Below are positions 44,678-54,667 of a stretch of DNA of 64,000 nt, piece after piece. A program made the translations under genes and the position numbers. The DNA comes from Gammaproteobacteria bacterium (GTDB lineage Bacteria; Pseudomonadota; Gammaproteobacteria; Pseudomonadales; UBA5518): positions 434,001 through 498,000 of the forward strand of contig JADKDK010000007.1 in the NCBI GenBank assembly GCA_016718385.1, read 5' to 3'. The notes beneath the pieces were generated by a model, which saw only the letters and a list, made by a program, of their open reading frames with translations, did no database searches and had not been told where the DNA came from. How positions within the stretch are numbered: position 1 is the first letter of the stretch; the number at the start of each line of letters is the position of its first letter.

Positions 44678-44709
44678 GGGCCGGTGCCCTTGACCGGCCC
44701 CCGTTTTTT
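44678..44709 (+). terminator. Second terminator between the PEP-CTERM gene and galE
   Basis: GGGCCGGT / ACCGGCCC pair with a short GCCCTTG loop, followed by CCGTTTTTTG. It is a tandem terminator for the plus-strand gene. The convergent galE ends 16 nt later and could use the stem as well, though no T-run faces that way. Confidence 0.75.
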
Positions 44710-44724
44710 GCGTTGCCGGTATTA

Positions 44725-45732
44725 CTATCCGTAGCCTCGCGGATTCCTCGACTGCCAGTGCCACGTGTCGCGGCACATCGCGTCCACGTCCCGCTCGGCG
44801 GTCCAGCCAAGTTGCTGGCGCGCCAGCGCCGGGTCGGCGTAGCAGGCGGCCACGTCGCCGGGTCGCCGCGGCGCGAAGCGGTACGGCACCTTGTTCCCCG
44901 AGGCGCGCTCGAAGGCCGCGATCATCTCCAGCACCGAATAGCCGCGCCCCGTGCCCAGGTTGTAGGCGCGCACCCCCGGTCCCGCCGCGCGCTCGAGCGC
45001 CGCGAGGTGTCCGAGCGCGAGGTCCACCACGTGGATGTAGTCGCGCACCCCGGTGCCGTCGGGCGTGGGGTAGTCGTTGCCCCAGACGTTCAGGCAGTCC
45101 AGCTTGCCCACGGCGACCTGGCTCACGTAGGGCATCAGGTTGTTGGGGATGCCGGCCGGATCCTCGCCGATCAGCCCGCTGGCGTGCGCGCCGACCGGGT
45201 TGAAGTAGCGCAGCAGCACGATGTCCCAGTCCGGGTTGGCGCGCTGCTCGTCGCGCAGGATCTCCTCGATGAACAGCTTGGTGCGCCCGTAGGGGTTGCT
45301 CGCCGACAGCGTGAAGTCCTCGCGTATCGGCACCGATGCCGGGTCGCCGTAGACCGTTGCCGAGGAGCTGAACACCAGCCGTTTCACGCCGGCCTCGCGC
45401 ATGCACTCGAGCAGCCGCAGCGTCCCGGTGACGTTGTTGTCGTAGTAATGCAAGGGCTTCTGCACCGATTCACCCACGGCCTTCAGACCGGCGAAGTGGA
45501 TCACCGCGTCGAAGTGACTGCGCGCGAACACCTCGCGCAGCGCCGCGCCCTCGCGCAGGTCCAGCCGGTGGAACCCGAGCGGGCGGCCGCTGATCAGGCG
45601 CACGCGCTCGAGGGCTTCCGCGCTGCTGTTGGCGAGGTTGTCGACGACCACGACCTCGTGGCCCGCCGCCAGCAGCTCGACACAGGTGTGCGAGCCGATA
45701 TAGCCGGCGCCGCCGGTGACCAGGATCCTCAT
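44725..45732 (-). CDS. galE: UDP-glucose 4-epimerase
   Basis: GalE interconverts UDP-glucose and UDP-galactose with bound NAD. The 335-residue product starts MRILVTGGAGYIGSH (NAD-binding GxxGxxG). It has the SSSATVYGD segment and the catalytic YxxxK at Tyr148/Lys152 (NPYGRTK), plus RYFNPVGAHASGLIGEDP. GGGAGA lies upstream of the ATG. It is separated from uvrA (same strand) by 49 nt holding a family B palindrome. It supplies UDP-Gal for surface polysaccharide together with ugd and the mannose genes further on. Confidence 0.97.
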   Translation of the reverse strand: MRILVTGGAGYIGSHTCVELLAAGHEVVVVDNLANSSAEALERVRLISGRPLGFHRLDLREGAALREVFARSHFDAVIHFAGLKAVGESVQKPLHYYDNNVTGTLRLLECMREAGVKRLVFSSSATVYGDPASVPIREDFTLSASNPYGRTKLFIEEILRDEQRANPDWDIVLLRYFNPVGAHASGLIGEDPAGIPNNLMPYVSQVAVGKLDCLNVWGNDYPTPDGTGVRDYIHVVDLALGHLAALERAAGPGVRAYNLGTGRGYSVLEMIAAFERASGNKVPYRFAPRRPGDVAACYADPALARQQLGWTAERDVDAMCRDTWHWQSRNPRGYG

Positions 45733-45750
45733 GCGTACCCGTTCTCCCTA

Positions 45751-45773
45751 TCGCGGGCATGGCCCGCTCCTAC
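45751..45773. repeat. Family B REP palindrome between uvrA and galE
   Basis: TCGCGGGCATGGCCCGCTCC followed by TAC is the inverted-orientation form of the family B core. It fills most of the 49-nt gap between the two minus-strand genes. Confidence 0.8.
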
Positions 45774-45781
45774 ATCCGTAT

Positions 45782-48625
<2,844 letters not shown>

Positions 48626-48678
48626 CGCTTTCCGGTGAAGGGTACCAAACCTGCGAGTATACCGGCTGCCACCCGTGG

Positions 48679-48730
48679 GTCGCCATTCATGGCGACAGCG
48701 GCATCCTGTAGGTCGCCATTCGATGGCGGT
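48679..48730. repeat. Two family C palindromes upstream of uvrA
   Basis: GTCGCCATTCATGGCGAC (48679-48696) is a perfect 7-bp hairpin with a TTCA loop. A second copy, GTCGCCATTCGATGGCG, lies at 48712. They sit in the 232-nt gap between the divergent uvrA and manB genes and could be REP-like elements or operator sites. Confidence 0.55.
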
Positions 48731-48857
48731 GCACCGCCGGTGCGAGGCCGGCGACGGCGCGGGCAGGCGCCGCCTGCCCACCATGACAATGCCCCGCTTC
48801 CTATAGTTGCCGGAGACACCCGCCGCGGCACGCCACCGCCACCAGGAAACCTTCCAC

Positions 48858-50219
48858 ATGACCACCCCCGAACTCACCTGCTTCAAGGCCTACGACGTGC
48901 GCGGCCGCATCCCCGACGAGCTGAATCCCGATATCGCCTACCGCATCGGGCGCGCCTATGCCGCCGTGGTGAAGCCGCGCCGCGTGATCGTCGGCCACGA
49001 CATCCGCCTGAGCAGCGAGCAGATCTGCGCCGCGCTGGTCGAGGGCCTGCGCGACGCCGGCGTCGACGTGCTCGACATCGGTCAGTGCGGCACCGAGGAG
49101 ATCTACTTCGCGACCTTCGACCAGGGTGTCGACGGCGGCATCGTGGTCACCGCCAGCCACAACCCGAAGGACTACAACGGCATGAAGTTCGTGCGCGAGG
49201 GTTCGCGCCCGATCAGCAGCGACTCGGGGCTGCTGGAGATCAAGGCGCTGGCCGAGAAGAACGACTTCGCCCCGGCCGCCGCGCGCGGCAGCCTGCAGCG
49301 CCTCGATGCGCGCGCGCGCTACGTCTCGCACCTGCTGGGCTATGTGGATCGCGCCGCGCTGAAGCCGCTGAAGATCGTGGTGAACGCCGGCAACGGCGGT
49401 GCCGGCGCGGTCGTCGATGCGCTGGAGCCGCAGCTGCCCTTCGAATTCATCAAGGTGCACCACGCGCCGGACGGCAACTTCCCGCACGGCGTGCCGAACC
49501 CGCTGCTCGAGGAGAACCGCGTCTCCACCATCGAGGCGGTGATGCAGCACAAGGCCGACCTCGGCATCGCGTGGGACGGCGACTTCGACCGCTGCTTCCT
49601 GTTCGACGAGAGCGGCGGCTTCATCGAGGGTTACTACATCGTGGGGCTGCTGGCGGCGGCCTTCCTGGAGAAGCAACCGGGCGAGCGCATCGTGCACGAC
49701 CCGCGGCTCACCTGGAACACGGTGGACATCGTGTCGGGACTCGGCGGCGTGCCGGTGTGCACCAAGACCGGGCACGCCTTCATCAAGGAGCGCATGCGCG
49801 CGGAGAACGCGATCTACGGCGGCGAGATGAGCGCGCACCACTACTTCCGCGATTTCGCCTACTGCGACAGCGGCATGATCCCCTGGCTGCTGGTCGCCGG
49901 GCTGATGAGCGCGAGCGGCAAGCCGCTGTCGGCGCTGGTCGCCGAGCGCGCGGCGAAGTTTCCCTGCAGCGGCGAGATCAACAACCGCGTCAGCGACCCG
50001 CGCGCGCTGCTCGCGGAAATCGAGGCGCGCTACCGCGACAGCGCCGCCGTGGTCGATTTCACCGACGGCCTCAGCATGGAGTTCCCCGACTGGCGCTTCA
50101 ACGTGCGCATGTCCAACACCGAGCCCGTGGTGCGCCTCAACGTCGAATCGCGCGGCGACGCGGCATTGATGGAGGCGAAGCGCGACGAGTTGCTTGCCAT
50201 CGTGCACGCCTTCGCCTGA
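48858..50219 (+). CDS. manB: Phosphomannomutase (CpsG/ManB type)
   Basis: ManB converts mannose-6-phosphate to mannose-1-phosphate for GDP-mannose. The 453-residue product starts at ATG 48858 with AGGAAAC upstream; an in-frame upstream extension is rejected. The phosphoserine loop is VVTASHNPKDYNG (Ser100), the metal-binding loop is WDGDFDRCF (Asp240, 242, 244), the substrate loop is GGEMSAHHYF, and the C-terminal phosphate site is RMSNTEPVVRLNVESRG. It aligns closely with E. coli CpsG over its length. It functions with the partial manC at the window end. Confidence 0.96.
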   Translation: MTTPELTCFKAYDVRGRIPDELNPDIAYRIGRAYAAVVKPRRVIVGHDIRLSSEQICAALVEGLRDAGVDVLDIGQCGTEEIYFATFDQGVDGGIVVTASHNPKDYNGMKFVREGSRPISSDSGLLEIKALAEKNDFAPAAARGSLQRLDARARYVSHLLGYVDRAALKPLKIVVNAGNGGAGAVVDALEPQLPFEFIKVHHAPDGNFPHGVPNPLLEENRVSTIEAVMQHKADLGIAWDGDFDRCFLFDESGGFIEGYYIVGLLAAAFLEKQPGERIVHDPRLTWNTVDIVSGLGGVPVCTKTGHAFIKERMRAENAIYGGEMSAHHYFRDFAYCDSGMIPWLLVAGLMSASGKPLSALVAERAAKFPCSGEINNRVSDPRALLAEIEARYRDSAAVVDFTDGLSMEFPDWRFNVRMSNTEPVVRLNVESRGDAALMEAKRDELLAIVHAFA

Positions 50220-50248
50220 ATGCGGTGAAACGAGCATCGCAAGCTCGG

Positions 50249-50477
50249 TCGCGGGCATGGCCCGCTCCTACACCAATGCGGCAACGCGCTTCCTTGTAGG
50301 AGCGGGCCACGCCCGCGACCGATGCGCCAGCTCACGCCAGACCCCGCCGTAGGAGCGGGCCACGCCCGCGACCGATGCGCCAGCCCACGCCAGACCCCGC
50401 CGTAGGAGCGGGCCACGCCCGCGACCGATGCGCCAGCCCACGCCAGACCCCGCCGTAGGAGCGGGCCATGCCCGCGA
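50249..50477. repeat. Family B REP array with 53-bp period
   Basis: One inverted core at 50249 is followed by four direct cores (GTAGGAGCGGGCCACGCCCG) starting at 50296, 50349, 50402 and 50455, exactly 53 bp apart with nearly identical spacers. The array lies between manB and the RAYT gene and ends 11 nt before the RAYT stop. This is a BIME-like cluster. Confidence 0.9.
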
Positions 50478-50487
50478 CTTCAGCCGG

Positions 50488-50937
50488 TCAGATCCACACC
50501 GCGTTCCAGTACGGATAATCGCCGATGCGTTCCACCAGCCCCGCCCGCAGGGGATTGCCCACGACGTAGCGCGCGGCTATCTCGACATCCTCGTCGGCGC
50601 GCAAGGCGTGATCGTGGAACGCCGGCGCCCATACGCAGCCCTTGCGCCGGCATGCCCCGTTGACTTCCCGTGACGACGCCGACTTGATGCGCCCGATGCA
50701 GATGCCGAGCGGGGTCGTCGCGCCCAGCTGGATCAGCCAGTGAGCGTGATCCGGCATCAGCACCCACGCGAGCATGTTGGCGTCACCCAGGACCCGTGGA
50801 TCTTCGAAGGAGCGCGATGCGGTTCGGGCGGCACAGAAATCGTGGAACAACGCGATGCGCTGGTGCGTGGCCGCAGTGACGAGGTAGACGCCGTTGCGAG
50901 GGGGGCGGGGGGGGTTCGGGCAGGGTTTGCGGGGCAT
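50488..50937 (-). CDS. REP-associated tyrosine transposase (RAYT, Y1_Tnp family)
   Basis: RAYTs are single-copy, HUH-type single-strand DNA transposases thought to mobilise REP palindromes. The 149-residue product starts at ATG 50937, chosen because GGAGGG lies 7 nt upstream; ATG 50952 is possible. The HUH pair is His64/His66 in MPDHAHWLIQ, and the probable nucleophile is Tyr124 in AARYVVGNPLRAGL. The N-terminus is unusually proline-rich, encoded by a C/G-rich run. REP family B copies flank the gene on both sides, as expected of a RAYT and its substrates. Confidence 0.9.
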   Translation of the reverse strand: MPRKPCPNPPRPPRNGVYLVTAATHQRIALFHDFCAARTASRSFEDPRVLGDANMLAWVLMPDHAHWLIQLGATTPLGICIGRIKSASSREVNGACRRKGCVWAPAFHDHALRADEDVEIAARYVVGNPLRAGLVERIGDYPYWNAVWI

Positions 50938-50964
50938 GGGATGGCCCTCCATGAGGCTAACTGG

Positions 50965-51225
50965 TCGGGGCATGGCCCGCTCCTACGGGGCGTAGGTTGG
51001 TTCGCGGGCTGGCCCGCTCCTGCGGGCGAGCGGGGGGGCATGGCCCGCCCTGCGGGCGAACGGTGGGGGTGCGGGCAGGCCCCCGCGGGCGAGGTGGTCG
51101 GCAGGCCCGCCGGCCGACGATCGAGGGCATCCGTGCCCGCGAGGACGGGTGTAGGAGCGGGCCATGCCCGCGACCGGTAAGCCAGCCCGCGCCGGATCCC
51201 GGTGTAGGAGCGGGCCATGCCCGCG
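50965..51225. repeat. Family B REP cluster upstream of the RAYT
   Basis: Inverted cores at 50965 and about 51002, degenerate copies between 51027 and 51110, and two direct cores at 51151 and 51203 (52 bp apart) fill the gap between the RAYT and the GIY-YIG gene. No gene is visible in this stretch; short frames here only read through the repeats. Confidence 0.85.
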
Positions 51226-51243
51226 ACCGGATCGCGCCGCCCC

Positions 51244-51522
51244 TCACCACTTGCTGCAGAGATCGTCGCGCTGCGGATTCATCGAATCGACGAGGCGTTC
51301 GCGGCGCTCGCGGCTCCAGTGGCGGATCTGGCGCACGCGGCGGTATGCGGCCTGCGCATCCAGATCGACTTCGTAGTACACCAGGCGCGCCGTTGCACCC
51401 GGCCGTGAGGCAGTGGCCTCGCCGCGCAGGCGCTCGAGACGGTGAGCGAGATCGCAGGTCAGCCCGGTGCGCAATGTGCCGGCGCGGGGGCTGGAGACGA
51501 TGAACACGTAGTAGCAGTCCAT
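51244..51522 (-). CDS. GIY-YIG-like protein with degenerate motif
   Basis: The product has about 92 residues from ATG 51522 (MDCYYVFIVSSPRAGTLRTG), with AAGGA 9 nt upstream; an ATG at 51540 is an alternative. The fold pattern matches small UPF0213/YhbQ-type GIY-YIG proteins (YYVYIL...GTLYIGVT...L..R), and YYxVDLDAQAAYRRVRQIRH-like downstream segments follow. However, the YIG triad is replaced (LRTG), so nuclease activity is doubtful. It lies between REP clusters, next to the RAYT. Confidence 0.75.
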   Translation of the reverse strand: MDCYYVFIVSSPRAGTLRTGLTCDLAHRLERLRGEATASRPGATARLVYYEVDLDAQAAYRRVRQIRHWSRERRERLVDSMNPQRDDLCSKW

Positions 51523-51638
51523 GGCATGGCGTCCTTGCATGCGTTGTCAGGTCCCTTGACGCGATCGAGTATGCCACGCGCTCGCCGGGGCGATCCAGAC
51601 GCTGTCGGCGCCGCACGGACGCGCGACCCGGCGGTATT

Positions 51639-51654
51639 TCGTACGATGGTACGA
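51639..51654. promoter_or_regulatory. Short palindrome upstream of the MFS gene
   Basis: TCGTAC-GATG-GTACGA is a perfect 6-bp inverted repeat in the 325-nt gap before the transporter. It has the form of an operator site for a dimeric repressor, but no regulator gene is adjacent. The rest of the gap shows no convincing promoter. Confidence 0.3.
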
Positions 51655-51768
51655 GCGGAGCATAGTTGCTAGGATTCCGCGCGCCGCGTCGAGCCTGTCG
51701 CATACCCCGGTTTCCATCATGGCAACGGATATTTCAGGCCAGGGTCTCCGGGCCTGAACGGTGAGGGC

Positions 51769-51870
51769 ATGGCTGAAATTGCCGCCCGCGCACGCGACAT
51801 CGGCAGCGGACCGGCGGGAGATATCGCGATGAAATGGCAGCAAAGTCAGGGCGTTGGCACGCCGGCATGA
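51769..51870 (+). CDS. Possible 33-residue upstream ORF coupled to the MFS gene
   Basis: ATG 51769, preceded by GGTGAGGG, opens MAEIAARARDIGSGPAGDIA and continues MKWQQSQGVGTPA to a TGA at 51868-51870. This stop overlaps the MFS start as ATGA. A second in-frame ATG at 51829 has its own GGGAGA. The overlap suggests translational coupling or a leader peptide controlling the transporter. Coding is unproven. Confidence 0.35.
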   Translation: MAEIAARARDIGSGPAGDIAMKWQQSQGVGTPA

Positions 51871-53042
51871 AGAAAAGCCCCCTGGCGGTGATCTTTCTCA
51901 CCGTTTTCCTCGACCTCGTCGGCTTCGGCATCATCATTCCGCTCAGCCCCTACCTGGCGCGCGAATTCGGGGCCTCCGCCTTCGAGGTCGGGATGCTCAT
52001 GGCCGTCTATTCGGCGATGCAGTTCCTGTTCTCGCCGTTCTGGGGCGGGCTCAGCGACCGCCTTGGCCGCCGCCCCATCCTGCTCGTGAGCATTGCCGGG
52101 ACGGCGCTGGCCCACACGCTGTTCTATTTCGCGCACGATCTCTGGCTGCTGTTCCTGGCGCGCACCCTGGCCGGCATCTTCGGCGCCAATATTTCCACGG
52201 CAATGGCCTATATCGCCGACGTGACCTCGGAGAAGGATCGCTCCAAGAACATGGGGCTGATCGGCGCGGCGTTCGGGCTCGGCTTCGTGCTGGGGCCCGC
52301 GATTGCCGGGATGCTGACCGGCTATGGCGAGAACTTTCCCGCGCTGGCGGCGGCATTCCTCAGCCTGGCCAACTTCGTCATGGCGTATTTCGTGCTCGGG
52401 GAATCGCTGAGTGCCGAAAACCGCCGGCCGCGGGCGAAAAAGTCGCGGATCAGGAATATCGTGGAGAAAGTGCAGCGCCCGGTGATCGGCTCGCTGCTGT
52501 TCGCGCAGTTCGCCACCGGGCTGGCGATGGCCAACATGGAGGCTTCGCTCTTCCTCTACATGCAGGACCGCTTCGGCTGGGGCGTGCGGGAGTCGAGCTA
52601 CGGCTTTGCCTACGTCGGCGTGTGCATCGCGTTCACCCAGGGATACCTGGTCAGGAAGTACCTGCCGATCCACGGCGAGCGGGGCATGCTGGTCGCCGGC
52701 TTCCTGCTGTTCATCCTGGGCTTGCTGTTCACGGGCCTCAGCCCGTGGATCTGGCTGCTCGCCGTCGCCATGACCGCGCTGGCGGTCGGCAACGGGTTCA
52801 TCAACCCGGCCGTCTCGGGCAGCATCAGCCTGCTGACGCCGGCGCACGAACAGGGCGAAGTGCTCGGCGTGAACCAGTCGCTCGCCGCGCTGGCGCGGAT
52901 TTTCGGGCCACTCATGGGGGGCTATGCCTACATGCACGTGACGCACACGGCCCCGTTTTTCATGGCGGCGGGCCTGGGCGCCGTGGGCCTGGCGTTCATC
53001 TGGCTGGCGCGCGCCCGGATCCCGCAGGCGGCCAAGGCCTAG
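51867..53042 (+). CDS. MFS efflux transporter, Tet/DHA1-like
   Basis: The product is 391 residues from ATG 51867 (MKKSPLAVIFLTVFLDLVGF), with twelve hydrophobic segments. The MFS signature between TM2 and TM3 is GGLSDRLGRRPILL, and the TM5 antiporter-type motif is GLGFVLGPAIAGML, both typical of the tetracycline-resistance subfamily of drug:proton antiporters. The substrate cannot be told from sequence. An open frame 11 codons upstream (ATG 51834) is less likely. The gene sits before ssb, as in Pseudomonas. Confidence 0.9.
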   Translation: MKKSPLAVIFLTVFLDLVGFGIIIPLSPYLAREFGASAFEVGMLMAVYSAMQFLFSPFWGGLSDRLGRRPILLVSIAGTALAHTLFYFAHDLWLLFLARTLAGIFGANISTAMAYIADVTSEKDRSKNMGLIGAAFGLGFVLGPAIAGMLTGYGENFPALAAAFLSLANFVMAYFVLGESLSAENRRPRAKKSRIRNIVEKVQRPVIGSLLFAQFATGLAMANMEASLFLYMQDRFGWGVRESSYGFAYVGVCIAFTQGYLVRKYLPIHGERGMLVAGFLLFILGLLFTGLSPWIWLLAVAMTALAVGNGFINPAVSGSISLLTPAHEQGEVLGVNQSLAALARIFGPLMGGYAYMHVTHTAPFFMAAGLGAVGLAFIWLARARIPQAAKA

Positions 53043-53184
53043 CAGCCCGCGCGGCAGACCCGGGAGCCGCGCGGCCATCCACACGGATGCTGTGCCCTGC
53101 GGCCAGCCTCATTCATTGACACCGGCCGGCGGCGCATGTTGTGATCCGCGGCCCAGGACGAGCCACCCGCTCAAGGAGGAAATC

Positions 53185-53682
53185 ATGGCCAAGGGCATCA
53201 ACAAGGTGATCCTCATCGGCAATATGGGTGCCGAACCCGAAACGCGTTACCTGCCCTCGGGCGGCGCGGTCACCAACATCCGTCTCGCGACCTCGGAGTC
53301 GTGGAAGGACAAGAACACCGGCCAGCAGCAGGAGCGCACCGAGTGGCACCGGGTCGTGTTCTTCAACCGCCTGGCGGAGATCGCCGGCGAGTACCTGCAC
53401 AAGGGCAGCAAGGTCTACATCGAGGGCGCGCTGCGCACCCGCAAGTGGCAGGACAAGGAAGGCAAGGACCAGTACACCACCGAGATCGTCGCCAACGAGA
53501 TGCAGATGCTCGACAGCCGCGGCGCCGGTGGCGGTAGCGCGCACGGCGGTGACGACTACGGTTCCGGCGGCGGCTTCGCCCCCGAGCCGCGCCCGGCTCC
53601 CGCGCGCGCACCCGCACCCGCGTCGGCACCCGCGGGCAAGTCCGACGAACCCCCGGCCTGGGATGACGACATCCCGTTCTGA
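53185..53682 (+). CDS. ssb: Single-stranded DNA-binding protein
   Basis: SSB coats single-stranded DNA in replication and repair. The 165-residue product starts at ATG 53185 after a strong AAGGAGGA. An OB fold covers residues 1-110 (MAKGINKVILIGNMGAEPET, then TEWHRVVFFNRLAEIAGEYL). A flexible Gly- and Pro/Ala-rich linker leads to the protein-interaction tip DDDIPF. The repeated PAPARAPAPASAPA linker is longer in Ala/Pro than in E. coli. Confidence 0.98.
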   Translation: MAKGINKVILIGNMGAEPETRYLPSGGAVTNIRLATSESWKDKNTGQQQERTEWHRVVFFNRLAEIAGEYLHKGSKVYIEGALRTRKWQDKEGKDQYTTEIVANEMQMLDSRGAGGGSAHGGDDYGSGGGFAPEPRPAPARAPAPASAPAGKSDEPPAWDDDIPF

Positions 53683-53721
53683 TCCGCGTCGGCGCATCGG
53701 CAGTCGGGCAGGGATGCCGGC

Positions 53722-54570
53722 ATGAAAACCGTCATCATCGGCGCCGACTGCCGTCTCGGTCTCGAGCTCGCCGCCAACCTGCAGGGGCGGGACATCCCGT
53801 TCGTCTCCATTTCCAGCCGCGATCCCGTGCTCGACAGCGTGAAGCTGCTGCTGCACGCCTTCGCCTACCACGGCGCCACGCAGGTGGTGAACGCGCTGTC
53901 GCACGAGCTGTTCAGCGGCGACGATCCCGCGGCCTACAAGCGCAGCCTGCTGGTGACGAAGAACCTGTGCAAGGCCTGCCGCGCCCATGAGGCGGCGCTG
54001 ATCCACCTCTCCGACGACAGCATGTACGCCGGGCGCAAGAGCGGCGCCTACCGCGAGAAGGACAAGCCCGACAGCGCCGATCCGCGCGTCGCGCGCGTGC
54101 TGAAGGCCGAGAGCTACGTGAACAAGCGCGCGCCCAGGCACATCGTGCTGCGCTGCGGCCCGCTGTTCGCGCCCGCCGGGCACAACCTGTTCACGATGCT
54201 CGCCGCGCAACTCGAGAAGGGGCACCTGCTCGAATGCACCGAGGACAAGCTCTGCCCCACGCCGGCCAACGACATCGCGCGCGTGGTGGTGGCGATCATC
54301 CTGCAGCTCGACTGCGGCGCCGAGCCCTGGGGCACCTACAACTACTGCAGCTCGGATGCGTCCAGCCTGTACAACTTCGCCGAGGCGGTGGTCGCGCTGG
54401 CCTCGCAATACGGCCGCATCCGCCGCGACGAGGTGCGGCTGCAGGCGGTGCCGGGCAAGGACCGCAACGTCATCCTCAACTGCCACCAGATCCTCAACAC
54501 CTTCGGCATCAAGCAGCGCCCCTGGCGTGCGGCGCTGCCGGCGGTGGTGGCGGAATATTGCCGCAACTGA
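53722..54570 (+). CDS. RmlD-like sugar-nucleotide-binding protein (SDR family)
   Basis: The 282-residue product resembles dTDP-4-dehydrorhamnose reductase (RmlD). The N-terminal nucleotide loop is MKTVIIGADCRLGLELAANL, with the middle glycine of GxxGxxG replaced by Cys. STDYVF is replaced by LSDDSMYAG, and the catalytic YxxxK reads ARVLK, so the Tyr is missing. It may therefore bind a nucleotide sugar without classical reductase activity. Its product and partners are unknown. It follows ssb by 39 nt, probably in the same transcript. Confidence 0.75.
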   Translation: MKTVIIGADCRLGLELAANLQGRDIPFVSISSRDPVLDSVKLLLHAFAYHGATQVVNALSHELFSGDDPAAYKRSLLVTKNLCKACRAHEAALIHLSDDSMYAGRKSGAYREKDKPDSADPRVARVLKAESYVNKRAPRHIVLRCGPLFAPAGHNLFTMLAAQLEKGHLLECTEDKLCPTPANDIARVVVAIILQLDCGAEPWGTYNYCSSDASSLYNFAEAVVALASQYGRIRRDEVRLQAVPGKDRNVILNCHQILNTFGIKQRPWRAALPAVVAEYCRN

Positions 54571-54576
54571 TGTTCC

Positions 54577-54590
54577 GTGGGTCCGGATTT
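54577..54590. repeat. Truncated family A palindrome at the IS110 left side
   Basis: GTGGGTCCGGATTT matches the left half of the element at 245 and then breaks off. The break may mark the insertion point of the adjacent IS110 element. A possible matching right half (TTATTCGGAC) lies near 56134. Confidence 0.55.
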
Positions 54591-54667
54591 AACGTGAAAG
54601 AACCGGGTTTGTAGCCAACCGAACTCCTGATCACTGAAGATCATGCTGTCCTGGCGCGGCGACCGAC

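Noticed and set aside
48626..48886. 87-residue N-terminal extension of UvrA
   Set aside because: The extension overlaps the uvrA-manB intergenic palindromes, has no family counterpart, and the ATG at 48625 has a ribosome-binding site and matches known UvrA starts.
50296..50477. CRISPR-like array with a 53-bp period
   Set aside because: The intervals between cores are nearly identical to each other rather than unique, and the cores are REP palindromes also found singly at several other loci.
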